DNA from: Verrucomicrobiota bacterium
Lineage (GTDB): Bacteria > Verrucomicrobiota > Verrucomicrobiia > Opitutales > Puniceicoccaceae
Direction of reading: 5' to 3'
DNA: 64,000 bases
NCBI GenBank assembly: GCA_038744685.1
Contig: JBCDMB010000004.1
Location: 124,001 to 188,000, forward strand
The notes under the pieces were generated by a model that ran no database searches, was not told where the DNA came from, and saw only the letters and a list, made by a program, of their open reading frames with translations. This document shows positions 53,528 to 62,496 of this stretch, piece by piece. Made by a program: the position numbers and the translations under genes. Within the stretch, counting starts at the first letter, position 1. Every line of letters starts with the position of its first letter.

Positions 53528-53687
53528 TTCCTTCTCCGGCAACATCGAATGTGCAGCCTGAGGGAGTGCTGGTAGAATCGCCCATCATAGAACCTGCAAA
53601 TGAAAGGATCATCAAGTAAGCCCAGTCGCAAAGACTGAATGATGAGCGTTTTCAAAATCTCCCTGTATGTTCAAGCGTCTCTAGGAT

Positions 53688-54506
53688 ATGGATGAGGAAT
53701 ATCTAGCAAGCGGTTTTGCAAAGGTCGATGAAGCACGCGATCCGGATGCTTACGGGAGATGCCTTTCGCTCATCCATTCGCTCCCTTTTTATCAGAGGTG
53801 TAAAGAAGAGTCTTTTGTTCTTCTGGATATCAAGCGGGGAGACCGGATTCTCGATGCAGGTTGCGGTCTTGGTGAGGACGTGTTTCAGATGGCGGAACGT
53901 GTGGGTGAAGGAGGCGTTGTTGTCGGATTCGACGCTAGCGAAAAATTGATCAGCGATGCGCGAACGGATTCAAGGGTCTCCCGATTGCCGGTTCAGTTTA
54001 AAGTTGGCGATCTTCACGATACGGGCTTTCCAGACAACTCCTTTGACAAGATCAGAATCGACAGGGTTCTTCAGCATATCACTAAGCCGCAGCTAGTGAT
54101 TCAGGAACTCTACCGCATACTGAAGTGCGGGGGGTCTCTTCTGGTCTACGACAATGATTGGAGCACTTTCAAAATTAGATCACACAATGGAGCTTTTACC
54201 CGAATGGTAGAGACGGAGTGGGCGGAATCGTTTCGCTCCGGGTTCGTAGGTCGTCACGCAAAGAAGTTCATGGGTGAGGTTGGGATCAGCGACATTGAAG
54301 TGATTGCCAAAGAGTCGACACTGAAAGATTTCGGAGTAGCCGATGAACTCTATAACCTCCATCAAACTGCCCGGAAACTTGTAATGGCTGGGACAATTTC
54401 CTCAATTGGTTGTGAGAGTTGGATTGAGGAACTGAAGCTCCAGTCGGATGAGAAGAGCTTTGTGGTGACCCTCACTTCATTTCTCGTCATAGGTAGGAAA
54501 CCGTGA
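53688..54506 (+). CDS. Class I SAM-dependent methyltransferase
   Basis: 272 residues. Motif I ILDAGCGLGEDVFQMA binds S-adenosylmethionine, followed by VVVGFDASEKLI (motif II acid), VGDLHDTGFPDNSFDKIRI and LYRILKCGGSLLVYD. It resembles the UbiE/COQ5-like Methyltransf_11 group, with a small-molecule substrate that cannot be named. It is a single gene between the DUF1080-ThuA and DUF1800 genes, with no clear functional link. Confidence 0.88.
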   Translation: MDEEYLASGFAKVDEARDPDAYGRCLSLIHSLPFYQRCKEESFVLLDIKRGDRILDAGCGLGEDVFQMAERVGEGGVVVGFDASEKLISDARTDSRVSRLPVQFKVGDLHDTGFPDNSFDKIRIDRVLQHITKPQLVIQELYRILKCGGSLLVYDNDWSTFKIRSHNGAFTRMVETEWAESFRSGFVGRHAKKFMGEVGISDIEVIAKESTLKDFGVADELYNLHQTARKLVMAGTISSIGCESWIEELKLQSDEKSFVVTLTSFLVIGRKP

Positions 54507-54583
54507 TTGAGCTAGCGAGAAAGACTGGGGAAGTTCAGGCGGCTTTCCAATAAAACCGGTCTTTGAAGCGTTGTCTTGGGTAG

Positions 54584-56872
54584 ATGCTCAGGACCCCAGC
54601 GCAAACCTTTCTTCTTCTACCACTAGTCTTTCTCTACGCTGCCGCGCAGGTGCCCTCTGCGATTGGAGGGTCTGGTCTCGACCTCGATGGAGACGGAATG
54701 AGTGACCTCTGGGAGGCTCAATTTCAGGCAAGAGGGTTGTTGCCAAATGGTGATGATGATGGTGACGGAAAAACAAATCTTTTTGAGAGTCAGAGCGGCA
54801 CAGATCCGTTCGATCCGCAGAGCCAACTCGTCGTCGATGTGTCAAGGGTTGACCGGATAAACCGTGTGATGGACCTAACGTTTGATGATGTGGTTGGCAA
54901 ACGATATCAAGTTCGTGGTAGCCAGGATTTGGAGAGTTGGCAGGACTTGGAAGGACCGTTCACTGGTTCTGGCGTCAGGAATATCAACTCCTATTCTTCC
55001 CCCACGGTCATGCCGAAAACCTTTTTTGCAAGGGTTGATGTTCAGGAGATGGACGTCGACGGCGACGGTTTGACTGCCTACGAGGAGTTGCTTCTTGGGT
55101 TCTCGGATTCGAATCCTTACTCAGTCAGTTCAAGCTCGCAGAACGACTACGCTAGGGCGGTCGAACAATTCAGCAACGGTCAGAGTTTTACGTTGGAGGG
55201 AAGGACGGTTTCCGGTCAGCTGCCAACGCCCGAGGAGGCATCACGATTTCTCCTTCAGGCCGGGATGGGTGCCGACTATGAGCTGATCCAACAAGTTGCT
55301 CAGACGGGTTTCTCCTCGTGGATCGAGAACGAATTCGTTCAACCTCCGAATTACCATCTGCCACGGGTGCTCAGTTTTCTGTATACCGTTCAGGACGATA
55401 ATGGAGAAACCTTGTCGATCTCCAACTTTCTCTGGAGTTGGTGGGATATCAATATGCGTGGTCAAGACATGCTTCGCCAGAGAACTGCCTACGCCTTAAG
55501 CCAAATTTTTGTAGCTTCCATGGTGGGTAGTGATGAGCTGGAGGATAGTCCGTGGGGTTTGGCGGACTACTACGATGTTCTGGTCCGCAATTCCTTTGGG
55601 AACTTCGAAAACCTTCTCTACGAAGTTACATATCATCCAGTGATGGGGCTGTACCTGAGTCACGTGAGGAATCGAAAGGCTAATCCGGTCACAAACCGTT
55701 TTCCGGATGAAAATTATGCGCGGGAGATTCTTCAGCTCTTCTCGATTGGCCTCTATGAACTGAATCAGGATGGAACTCGTCGAAAAGACCCATCAGGAAA
55801 CGATATTCCGACTTACTCGAACGCGGACATTCGCGAGTTTGCTCGGATATTCACGGGTCTAACCTACGACGGCTCAAACGTGGCAGGAATTCCGTACGGA
55901 CTGGATCCGGGTGACGATGCCACGATTCTCAACGAGGCAGAGTTTTTGGAAGCTGATCCCTATTTCAACAACCCTATGCAGGTGTTTGAGCCCGCTCACG
56001 ACACTGGGTCAAAGCAACTACTCAGCTACACAACGGTAAATGGGGTGTTTGTGAATGGTCTTGTGCCAGGAGGGCTAACGACGGATCAAGATATCCAGGC
56101 AGCTCTACAGAATATCTTTAACCACCCGAATGTCGGACCGTTTATTGGGAAGCAGTTGATTCAACGCCTAGTGAAGAGCAACCCGAGTCCCGCCTACATC
56201 CGCCGGGTTGCTATGGCCTTCAATGACAATGGGCAGGGGGTGCGTGGTGACATGAAGTCGGTAATTCGTGCCATCCTTCTTGATCCGGAAGCGCGGAATC
56301 GTGGTTTTCTGAACGATCCGACCAATGGAAGACTACGGGAACCGTATATGCGCTACCTCCATTTGTGCCGGGCGTTCAATCTTTCGAGTTCGAGTGGATT
56401 TTATCGAAACCTGGGAATCGAAGCCCGCATGGCCTTTCAGCAGCAGCCACTCGCGGCGCCCAGTGTATTCAACTTTTACCTTCCCAACCATTCACCGCTT
56501 GGACCGTTGAATGCTGCGGGTTTGGTTGCGCCAGAGTTTCAGATCACGACAGCCTCGACGACAATCGCTACAATGAATTTCTGGCTGGGTGCTACCTTCT
56601 ACGGTGAGGCAATTCAGTTTGACGAAGATCTTGGGCAATACGAATCGGTTTTTGACCTAGAGACGGAATATGAGATTGCGGATTCAGACCATGCGGCACT
56701 GGTCGACCGATTTGATCTTATTCTTACGTATGGCTCTATGAGCAGCTCTGCAAAAAACCTCTTGGTGTCGCTTTTGGATCAGGCGCAATCGCAAGGGTTC
56801 GATTCATGGGATCGAGTCCACCTTCTCTTGTATCTCTTCGTCAATTCTCCGGAATTCTCCGTCCTCCGCTAA
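54584..56872 (+). CDS. DUF1800 protein with N-terminal calcium-binding repeats
   Basis: 762 residues, signal peptide at the start (FLLLPLVFLYAAAQ). Residues about 30-85 carry thrombospondin-3-like calcium motifs (DLDGDGMSDLWEAQ, DDDGDGKTNLFESQ), followed by a small beta domain and another DVDGDGLTAYEE. DUF1800 proper begins near residue 210 (LLQAGMGADYELIQQVAQTGFSSWIENEF) with WSWWDINMRG, YHPVMGLYLSH, NYAREILQLFSIGLYELNQDG and the C-terminal GPFIGKQLIQRLV. The function is unknown, but DUF1800 and DUF1501 genes are regularly paired in PVC and other bacteria, as here (18-base gap). Confidence 0.9.
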   Translation: MLRTPAQTFLLLPLVFLYAAAQVPSAIGGSGLDLDGDGMSDLWEAQFQARGLLPNGDDDGDGKTNLFESQSGTDPFDPQSQLVVDVSRVDRINRVMDLTFDDVVGKRYQVRGSQDLESWQDLEGPFTGSGVRNINSYSSPTVMPKTFFARVDVQEMDVDGDGLTAYEELLLGFSDSNPYSVSSSSQNDYARAVEQFSNGQSFTLEGRTVSGQLPTPEEASRFLLQAGMGADYELIQQVAQTGFSSWIENEFVQPPNYHLPRVLSFLYTVQDDNGETLSISNFLWSWWDINMRGQDMLRQRTAYALSQIFVASMVGSDELEDSPWGLADYYDVLVRNSFGNFENLLYEVTYHPVMGLYLSHVRNRKANPVTNRFPDENYAREILQLFSIGLYELNQDGTRRKDPSGNDIPTYSNADIREFARIFTGLTYDGSNVAGIPYGLDPGDDATILNEAEFLEADPYFNNPMQVFEPAHDTGSKQLLSYTTVNGVFVNGLVPGGLTTDQDIQAALQNIFNHPNVGPFIGKQLIQRLVKSNPSPAYIRRVAMAFNDNGQGVRGDMKSVIRAILLDPEARNRGFLNDPTNGRLREPYMRYLHLCRAFNLSSSSGFYRNLGIEARMAFQQQPLAAPSVFNFYLPNHSPLGPLNAAGLVAPEFQITTASTTIATMNFWLGATFYGEAIQFDEDLGQYESVFDLETEYEIADSDHAALVDRFDLILTYGSMSSSAKNLLVSLLDQAQSQGFDSWDRVHLLLYLFVNSPEFSVLR

Positions 56873-56890
56873 CCTCAACCCCAACCGATC

Positions 56891-58291
56891 ATGAGTAGCC
56901 CCATATCTCGAAGGAAGTTTCTCGGAGAGGCAGCGTGCGCAGCAGTGACCGCAACGCCTTTGATCTCCACGCTTCTCAACCTTTCGATGACCAACGCGAT
57001 GGCATCGGGGACAGGAGCATTGGGTGCGGGCAACGACTATCGGGCCTTGGTTTGCATCCTCCTCGCTGGGGGGAACGACTCTTTCAACATGTTGGTGCCT
57101 CGCGGGGCCACCGAATACGCCGATTATCAAGGGGTTCGTTCCAATCTAGCGCTATCGCAGGCGAGTCTACTACCGATCAACGGTGTCTATCAGGGCAAGA
57201 CTTTTGGCCTTCATCCGGGGATGCCGGAACTGGCCAGTCTGTTCAACAGTGGCGACGCGGCTTTCGTAGCGAACGTGGGCACACTGGTCGAACCGACCAC
57301 TCTGGGTTCCTACGAATCGGGATCTGCTCGATTACCCTTGGGATTGTACTCACACTCCGATCAGATCATGCATTGGCAGACCAGTGTCCCCGATTCCCGA
57401 TCCGCAAGAGGGTGGGGAGGTCGGGTCGCCGACATCCTGCAGAGTGCGAATACCAATTCGAGGATCTCGATGAATATCTCGCTGGCAGGCACCAACACGT
57501 TTCAATCCGGCGACCAAACGGTGAGCTACGAGATTCTTCCAGACGGAAACGGGGCCGTCCTGCCTGATTTTCTGTCAGGTGAATCGCCCGGATTGTCCGC
57601 AATCGCACAGACGGGAGTGCGGAGTATGATGGATCTGCAGTATCGTAACTTGTTTCAAGAAACCTTTGCGCAGAGAAATCGGAGTGCGATTGATGCGAGC
57701 AATGAGTTCGCTACCGCACTTAGTGGGCAGGCCCTGGCGACCACTTTTTCGAATACCGAGTTGTCGAGCGCTCTGAGAATGGTGGCCCGCACCATCGCAG
57801 CCCGCGATACACTTGGAATGAAACGGCAGACTTTTTTCGTGATGATGGGGGGTTACGATCACCACGATGAATTGTTGAACAACCATGCAGCGATGCTTCC
57901 GGTCGTCAGTCGGGCTCTCTTCGAGTTCAACGCAGCGATGAAGGAGCTCAACGTTCACGATTGTGTCACCACGTTTACGGCGTCTGATTTTGCGCGAACG
58001 CTCACGTCAAACGGCCGTGGCTCGGACCACGGATGGGGAGGGAATCAGATTGTGATGGGTGGAGCGGTGAACGGTGGTTCGATCCACGGAATGTATCCAG
58101 ATCTTGGTCTTGGGAATTCGCTCGACACCGGGCGGGGGCGACTGATTCCGACCCTTTCGACCGACGAGTATTTCGCTGAGCTGGCCCAATGGTTCGGTGT
58201 GAGTTCTGGTCAGCTGAACGATATTTTTCCTAACTTGAACCGATTCTACAGTGGTGGAGCGAGCTTCCCAATCGGCTTCCTTGCCTCATGA
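56891..58291 (+). CDS. DUF1501 protein with Tat signal
   Basis: 466 residues. The twin-arginine signal SRRKFLGEAACAAVTATPL points to folded export. DUF1501 blocks: YRALVCILLAGGNDSFNMLVP, GLHPGMPELASLFNSGDAAFVANVGTL, SHSDQIMHWQT, VMMGGYDHHDELLNNH and TFTASDFARTLTSNGRGSDHGWGGNQIVMGG, which together resemble the metal site of alkaline-phosphatase-superfamily sulfatases. Co-transcribed with the DUF1800 gene. An exported metalloenzyme of unknown substrate is likely. Confidence 0.93.
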   Translation: MSSPISRRKFLGEAACAAVTATPLISTLLNLSMTNAMASGTGALGAGNDYRALVCILLAGGNDSFNMLVPRGATEYADYQGVRSNLALSQASLLPINGVYQGKTFGLHPGMPELASLFNSGDAAFVANVGTLVEPTTLGSYESGSARLPLGLYSHSDQIMHWQTSVPDSRSARGWGGRVADILQSANTNSRISMNISLAGTNTFQSGDQTVSYEILPDGNGAVLPDFLSGESPGLSAIAQTGVRSMMDLQYRNLFQETFAQRNRSAIDASNEFATALSGQALATTFSNTELSSALRMVARTIAARDTLGMKRQTFFVMMGGYDHHDELLNNHAAMLPVVSRALFEFNAAMKELNVHDCVTTFTASDFARTLTSNGRGSDHGWGGNQIVMGGAVNGGSIHGMYPDLGLGNSLDTGRGRLIPTLSTDEYFAELAQWFGVSSGQLNDIFPNLNRFYSGGASFPIGFLAS

Positions 58292-58352
58292 CATCTGCCG
58301 CGCCGGTAACTGCTTCTGCGGATCAATCAGGCTCTCCAGGATGTCGTTTAGC

Positions 58353-58377
58353 CCGCCCGGCATCCTCACCCGGGCGG
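58353..58377. terminator. GC-rich hairpin after the DUF1501 gene
   Basis: CCGCCCGG (58353-58360) and CCGGGCGG (58370-58377) form a perfect 8-bp stem with a 9-nt loop about 60 bases after the DUF1501 stop. No T-run follows, so termination efficiency is uncertain. The remaining 150 bases up to the convergent gene hold no feature I can support. Confidence 0.45.
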
Positions 58378-58527
58378 AGTCGGTGGTAAGTATTTCGCGA
58401 TCGGTCAGAGACTCTTACGGATCTAGAAGGGCGAGCCCAAGAACAGTGATGAGGGACAGTTCTGTTTTGGGAGAGCGTGCTTCAAAGTGGACAAGGTTGC
58501 TGACGGGTCCGGGATAGTGGCAGCGCT

Positions 58528-58740
58528 CTAGAAGGTAGCCGTCGTTCCACCAAGGACCCGATGGTGGGGGTGAGGATTGGTCTGCCGAATTTGGAGTGCG
58601 GATTCACCCGGATCAGCTGGAAGTTTTCCTCGGTGGTACCGGGTGTGGCCATCGGGATCGTGATGACTTTCCGGCCAAACTTCTCGGCCGATAGCTATCC
58701 CGATAATCACTAGGAGGAGAAGAACGAGAAAGGCACGCAT
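58528..58740 (-). CDS. Small membrane protein next to adiC
   Basis: 70 residues: one hydrophobic helix at the N-terminus (FLVLLLLVIIGIAIG), then a hydrophilic His/Pro-rich tail (ESHHDPDGHTRYHRG, NPHPHHRV). It begins 3 bases after the adiC stop codon on the same strand, so co-transcription is likely. I do not recognise a family. The His-rich tail could be pH responsive or bind metal, which would fit the acid resistance context, but that is speculation. It could still be a chance frame. Confidence 0.5.
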   Translation of the reverse strand: MRAFLVLLLLVIIGIAIGREVWPESHHDPDGHTRYHRGKLPADPGESALQIRQTNPHPHHRVLGGTTATF

Positions 58741-58743
58741 GGA

Positions 58744-60063
58744 TCAGTCCCTCGTTTTCGGTGTAGCCGATCGTTCTTGAGAGAGCTCATTCCAGCTGTA
58801 GAGAGCGGCGCTGATCAGTAAGATGACTGCTAGCCAGGCGACTTGTTTAGGATCGGATCCGACGACCGCCCACGAGCAATAGGCGAGGGAAATTACGATG
58901 AAGACAGCGGTGAGAATCCGGTTTTTCGCTTGCTTCAGATAAAGAATCAAAGCGCCGGTCACGTACAGGTAGGCGACAACCGTCATCAAGACGGCGATAG
59001 AGGATATAACCCCGAATTCCTTGGCTGCCGTCGGTGATATAGTGAGCAGTTGTGCAATCGTCATTAAAACAGCCACTACCAACAAACCAGCAACGGGCAC
59101 GCCCTTGTGATTAGCCCTTCCGAAGATTCTTGGGAAGAGACCGTCGTCTGCCGCGGCCTTACCGCTTTGTGCAGTAGCGAGAATCCAGCCTCCGAGAGAT
59201 CCGAGGCAGCCAACCGCTGCACAGAAGGAAACAACGGCTCCACCGGTTTCACCAAGGGCAATTTTCGCAGCGTCGGCAAAAGGTGCTTGGGATTTGATCA
59301 GCTGGTCGTTCGGTATCGCCCCCATGATGGCAGTGCAGGAGAGCACGTAGGTCACTGCTGCGATGACCACTCCGCCGATTGTCGCAATGGGTACATTCTT
59401 TTTTGGATTCTTAACGACCGCTGCGGCAACCGAGGCCGTTTCGACTCCGATAAAAGACCAGAGAGTCACGTTGAGCACCCCTTGGATTGCCCCGAAAGAA
59501 TCTTTTCCGCTCACGTTCCAAGCATCCATGTATGTATCGAGGCTGAAGCTGAACCAACCGATGATTGCGACTCCGACAATAGCGATAAGAGCAAGAATCG
59601 TTGTTACTGTTTGGACCTTTGCCACGAGATTCGGGCCGATGATATTGATTAAAGTGAACAGCCACATAAGTGCTACACAGCTAAGACCAAGCACCCATGG
59701 CTCATCAAAAATCGGAAAGAAGTAGGAAAGATAACCCACACCAACCACTGCCAAGGCAACGTTACCAATCCAACCTGCTAACCAGTAGAGAAGATTCGTT
59801 TGGTAGCCTACGAATGGTCCGAAAGCTTTCTTTGCGTAGGCGTAGGACCCGCCCGGACTATCGTCGATCGAAGACATCCGGGCATAGACCATGGCCAGAC
59901 CGATAGCTCCGGTGATGGTTACCAACCACCCAAAAATGGCTATGCCACCAGTGGACGCGAGATTGGCCGGGAGCATGAAAACGCCGGATCCCATAATGTT
60001 GCCGGCCACCATGATGGTCGCAGCGACCACACCGACTTTGTGTTTTTCAGATACTTCGCTCAT
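58744..60063 (-). CDS. adiC: Arginine:agmatine antiporter AdiC
   Basis: 439 residues, 12 membrane helices of the APC superfamily. Close similarity to E. coli AdiC along the whole length: [20 protein letters not shown] (the substrate-binding helix 1 GSG motif), LAGWIGNVA (Asn101 equivalent), [11 protein letters not shown] (Trp202 equivalent) and [12 protein letters not shown] (Trp293 equivalent). It exchanges external arginine for internal agmatine, exporting the proton consumed by decarboxylation. It stands 56 bases downstream of an AdiA-type decarboxylase, completing the acid resistance module. Confidence 0.95.
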   Translation of the reverse strand: MSEVSEKHKVGVVAATIMVAGNIMGSGVFMLPANLASTGGIAIFGWLVTITGAIGLAMVYARMSSIDDSPGGSYAYAKKAFGPFVGYQTNLLYWLAGWIGNVALAVVGVGYLSYFFPIFDEPWVLGLSCVALMWLFTLINIIGPNLVAKVQTVTTILALIAIVGVAIIGWFSFSLDTYMDAWNVSGKDSFGAIQGVLNVTLWSFIGVETASVAAAVVKNPKKNVPIATIGGVVIAAVTYVLSCTAIMGAIPNDQLIKSQAPFADAAKIALGETGGAVVSFCAAVGCLGSLGGWILATAQSGKAAADDGLFPRIFGRANHKGVPVAGLLVVAVLMTIAQLLTISPTAAKEFGVISSIAVLMTVVAYLYVTGALILYLKQAKNRILTAVFIVISLAYCSWAVVGSDPKQVAWLAVILLISAALYSWNELSQERSATPKTRD

Positions 60064-60119
60064 TCCGGTCAGAGAGTGGGATTCATGCTCGAATTGAAAG
60101 GTTTTCGTTTACGGTGTCC

Positions 60120-62414
60120 TCAACGCAGGCACCAAACGTTGTATTTGCCATCTCTGATCTCAGCACCTTCGACGACTTTTTCGAATCCAGGGAAAGATCT
60201 GCCGGACTCCTCGAGGGCGAGTAGATAAGAGATCCACGGTCCATCGGCCTCACCAAGATTTTCGCCCGGCATAACGATGGGGATACCCGGAGGATAGGGA
60301 ATCAGGCCGACTCCGGCTGTTCGCCCCGCAGCCTCAGCCAACGGCAATAGATCAGCTGCGCCTTCCTGCAACTGAAAATAAGCTTCCCGAGGCGCCAGGT
60401 CAGGACGAGGCAGTGAGGCAAATGCTTCTGCCTGCCAACGATCAATTCGATTCTCCTTCATGTGGGAGAACATTTTCTCGCCAAGGTCACGGAGACCCAT
60501 TGGTCCATAAACTCCCGGATCAGCGTCGACCAGTTTCGGAAGCACGTGTTCGAGGCGGAGGTTCGCGTCGTAGTCTTCTTTGAAGTTGAGGAGCGCATTG
60601 ACCAGTGAACCCCATTTTCCTTTTGTCACTCCGATCGAAAAGAGTGGCAGGATCATAAAGTCAGTTGTTCGCGAAGGGATGATTCCGCGGGCTTCGAGAT
60701 AGGAAGAAACCACAGCTGCGGGAACACCTTTCGCCGCCATGCGTCCATCCATATTCATTCCAGGGCTAAGGATACCGGGCTTCACAGGATCGAGAAGACA
60801 CCAGTCTTCCGGTAAGCCTTTGAAACCGTGCCATTCTTCTTCTGGTTTCAATGTCCAGCAAGAGGGTTCGGTAGCGAGCAGCTCATCGGGGGCCTCGGTG
60901 AAAGGGTATTCTTTGCCCGACCTGGGGTCTTTCACAATTGGTGCATTCCAAGGCTCGAAAAACCAATCCCCATTCTTCGCAAAAGTAGCGTGCGCCCGAC
61001 CAAGAGCTTTGCGGAAGTGAATGGCTTCAAGAATTACCTCATCCAAAAGTGCCTTTCCGGCTGGGCCGTCCATCATGGCAGCCCCCATTTCGTTTGAAGC
61101 AGCCATTGCATAAAGGGGAGAGGTAGTAGCCTGCGCACAGTAGGCCTCGTTGAATCGACTGTGTTCGATCGGGTTGCGGCCATTGCGAACGTGGATAAAC
61201 GAGGACTGCGAAAGAGCGGCGAGGAGTTTGTGGGTGGAGTGAGTCGCAAAAACGGTCGGCGCATCTGAAGGATGATCGGCAGGTGCGCCTCTCATTGCGT
61301 GGCGATTCTCATAGAGTGGATGGAAACGGGCATAAGCGAACCACGCTTCGTCGAAGTGAATCCGGTCGGTGCTCGCCGCAAGCAGTTCCTGCACGTTTGC
61401 GGCATGGACGCACATGCCGTCATAGGTGCAGTTGGTCACTACAGCATAGTCAGGAGACTCCGTGCGGAAGAGATTCTTGAGCGGGTGAGTAGCGAGTTTT
61501 GCCTTTATTTCTTTCGAATCGTATTCCACCGGAGGGATAGGCCCGATGATGCCATATCGATTACGGGTGGGGAGGAGGAAGGTCGGGATGGCTCCAGATT
61601 GGATTAGCCCCTGCTCGATTGATTTGTGGCAGTTTCTATCACAAAGAGCGATGGAACCATCACGCAGAACGGCCGTCATGATGGTCCGGTTGGAGGCAGA
61701 CGTTCCGTTGAGGACATTGTAGGTGCGATGGGCTCCGAAAACCTGTGCAGCGTACGTTTCGGCCTCGCCGAGCGGTCCCTCATGGTCAAGGAGCGAACCG
61801 AGCGGAGAACGTTCTATCCCGGAATCGGTCCGAAAGAGGTTTTCTCCAAAAAAGTCGTAGAAAACCCGACCCGGCGCACTCTTCGTGAATGCGACGCCTC
61901 CCTGATGGCCCGGGGCGGCCCAGGAGTATTCCTCGACCTCCATATATTTCAGAAGGGCCCGGTTGAACGGAGGAAGCAGGTTATCCCGATAACGCTTGAC
62001 CGCTGCCACTACCCGCCCGGCGAGGAAGGGGGCGGAATCCTGGAGGAGCCAGAAAAACTCGTTCGCCTGCGAAAGATCGTTCACCTCGATCTGATGGTCC
62101 TGAGCGCGATCCGCCATGAGAACCACAGGCAGGCGAAGATTTCGTCGACGGATGGCTGAGAGCAGTTTGCGCGCTTCGCCGGCGTTTTCATGGTCCGCTG
62201 TCCAATCGACTAGCACCGCAGAGAGAGAGGCGTCATTTTCGACAACGACTTGACCATCGGCGAAACTGAGTGCCTCGACCACCTCCAGATCGAGAGCCTC
62301 GATCTCTTCGACCAGTGAGCGGATCGCTCGACCTCGGATAGTGCGGGTAGAATCGAGTAGCTCGTTGACGACTAAGACTCGAAGACGGTTAATAGTGTTG
62401 GTGCGTTCAATCAT
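60120..62414 (-). CDS. adiA: Biodegradative arginine decarboxylase, AdiA-type
   Basis: 764 residues (E. coli AdiA has about 755). An N-terminal response-regulator-like wing domain (LRVLVVNELLDSTRT), then the PLP fold I core: NGTSASNRTIMTA, DRNCHKSIEQGL, IHFDEAWFAYARFHP and FATHSTHKLLAALSQ with the PLP-binding Lys; the C-terminal part has IPYPPGIPIVMPGENLG. It converts arginine and a proton to agmatine and CO2 at low pH. Followed by adiC and preceded, after 82 bases, by a second decarboxylase gene. Arginine specificity rests on overall similarity and the antiporter. Confidence 0.93.
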   Translation of the reverse strand: MIERTNTINRLRVLVVNELLDSTRTIRGRAIRSLVEEIEALDLEVVEALSFADGQVVVENDASLSAVLVDWTADHENAGEARKLLSAIRRRNLRLPVVLMADRAQDHQIEVNDLSQANEFFWLLQDSAPFLAGRVVAAVKRYRDNLLPPFNRALLKYMEVEEYSWAAPGHQGGVAFTKSAPGRVFYDFFGENLFRTDSGIERSPLGSLLDHEGPLGEAETYAAQVFGAHRTYNVLNGTSASNRTIMTAVLRDGSIALCDRNCHKSIEQGLIQSGAIPTFLLPTRNRYGIIGPIPPVEYDSKEIKAKLATHPLKNLFRTESPDYAVVTNCTYDGMCVHAANVQELLAASTDRIHFDEAWFAYARFHPLYENRHAMRGAPADHPSDAPTVFATHSTHKLLAALSQSSFIHVRNGRNPIEHSRFNEAYCAQATTSPLYAMAASNEMGAAMMDGPAGKALLDEVILEAIHFRKALGRAHATFAKNGDWFFEPWNAPIVKDPRSGKEYPFTEAPDELLATEPSCWTLKPEEEWHGFKGLPEDWCLLDPVKPGILSPGMNMDGRMAAKGVPAAVVSSYLEARGIIPSRTTDFMILPLFSIGVTKGKWGSLVNALLNFKEDYDANLRLEHVLPKLVDADPGVYGPMGLRDLGEKMFSHMKENRIDRWQAEAFASLPRPDLAPREAYFQLQEGAADLLPLAEAAGRTAGVGLIPYPPGIPIVMPGENLGEADGPWISYLLALEESGRSFPGFEKVVEGAEIRDGKYNVWCLR

Positions 62415-62496
62415 GGGATGCGGTTTTTATCAGAGGGGTTGGCGTCAATGAACGTTTCGGTCTCAAAACTAGTAAGCGGAGGTCAATGTAGGTCTG

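Noticed and set aside
58251-58517. 88-codon plus-strand ORF after the DUF1501 gene
   Set aside because: It starts inside the DUF1501 gene in another frame, contains the GC-rich hairpin and has no coding character.
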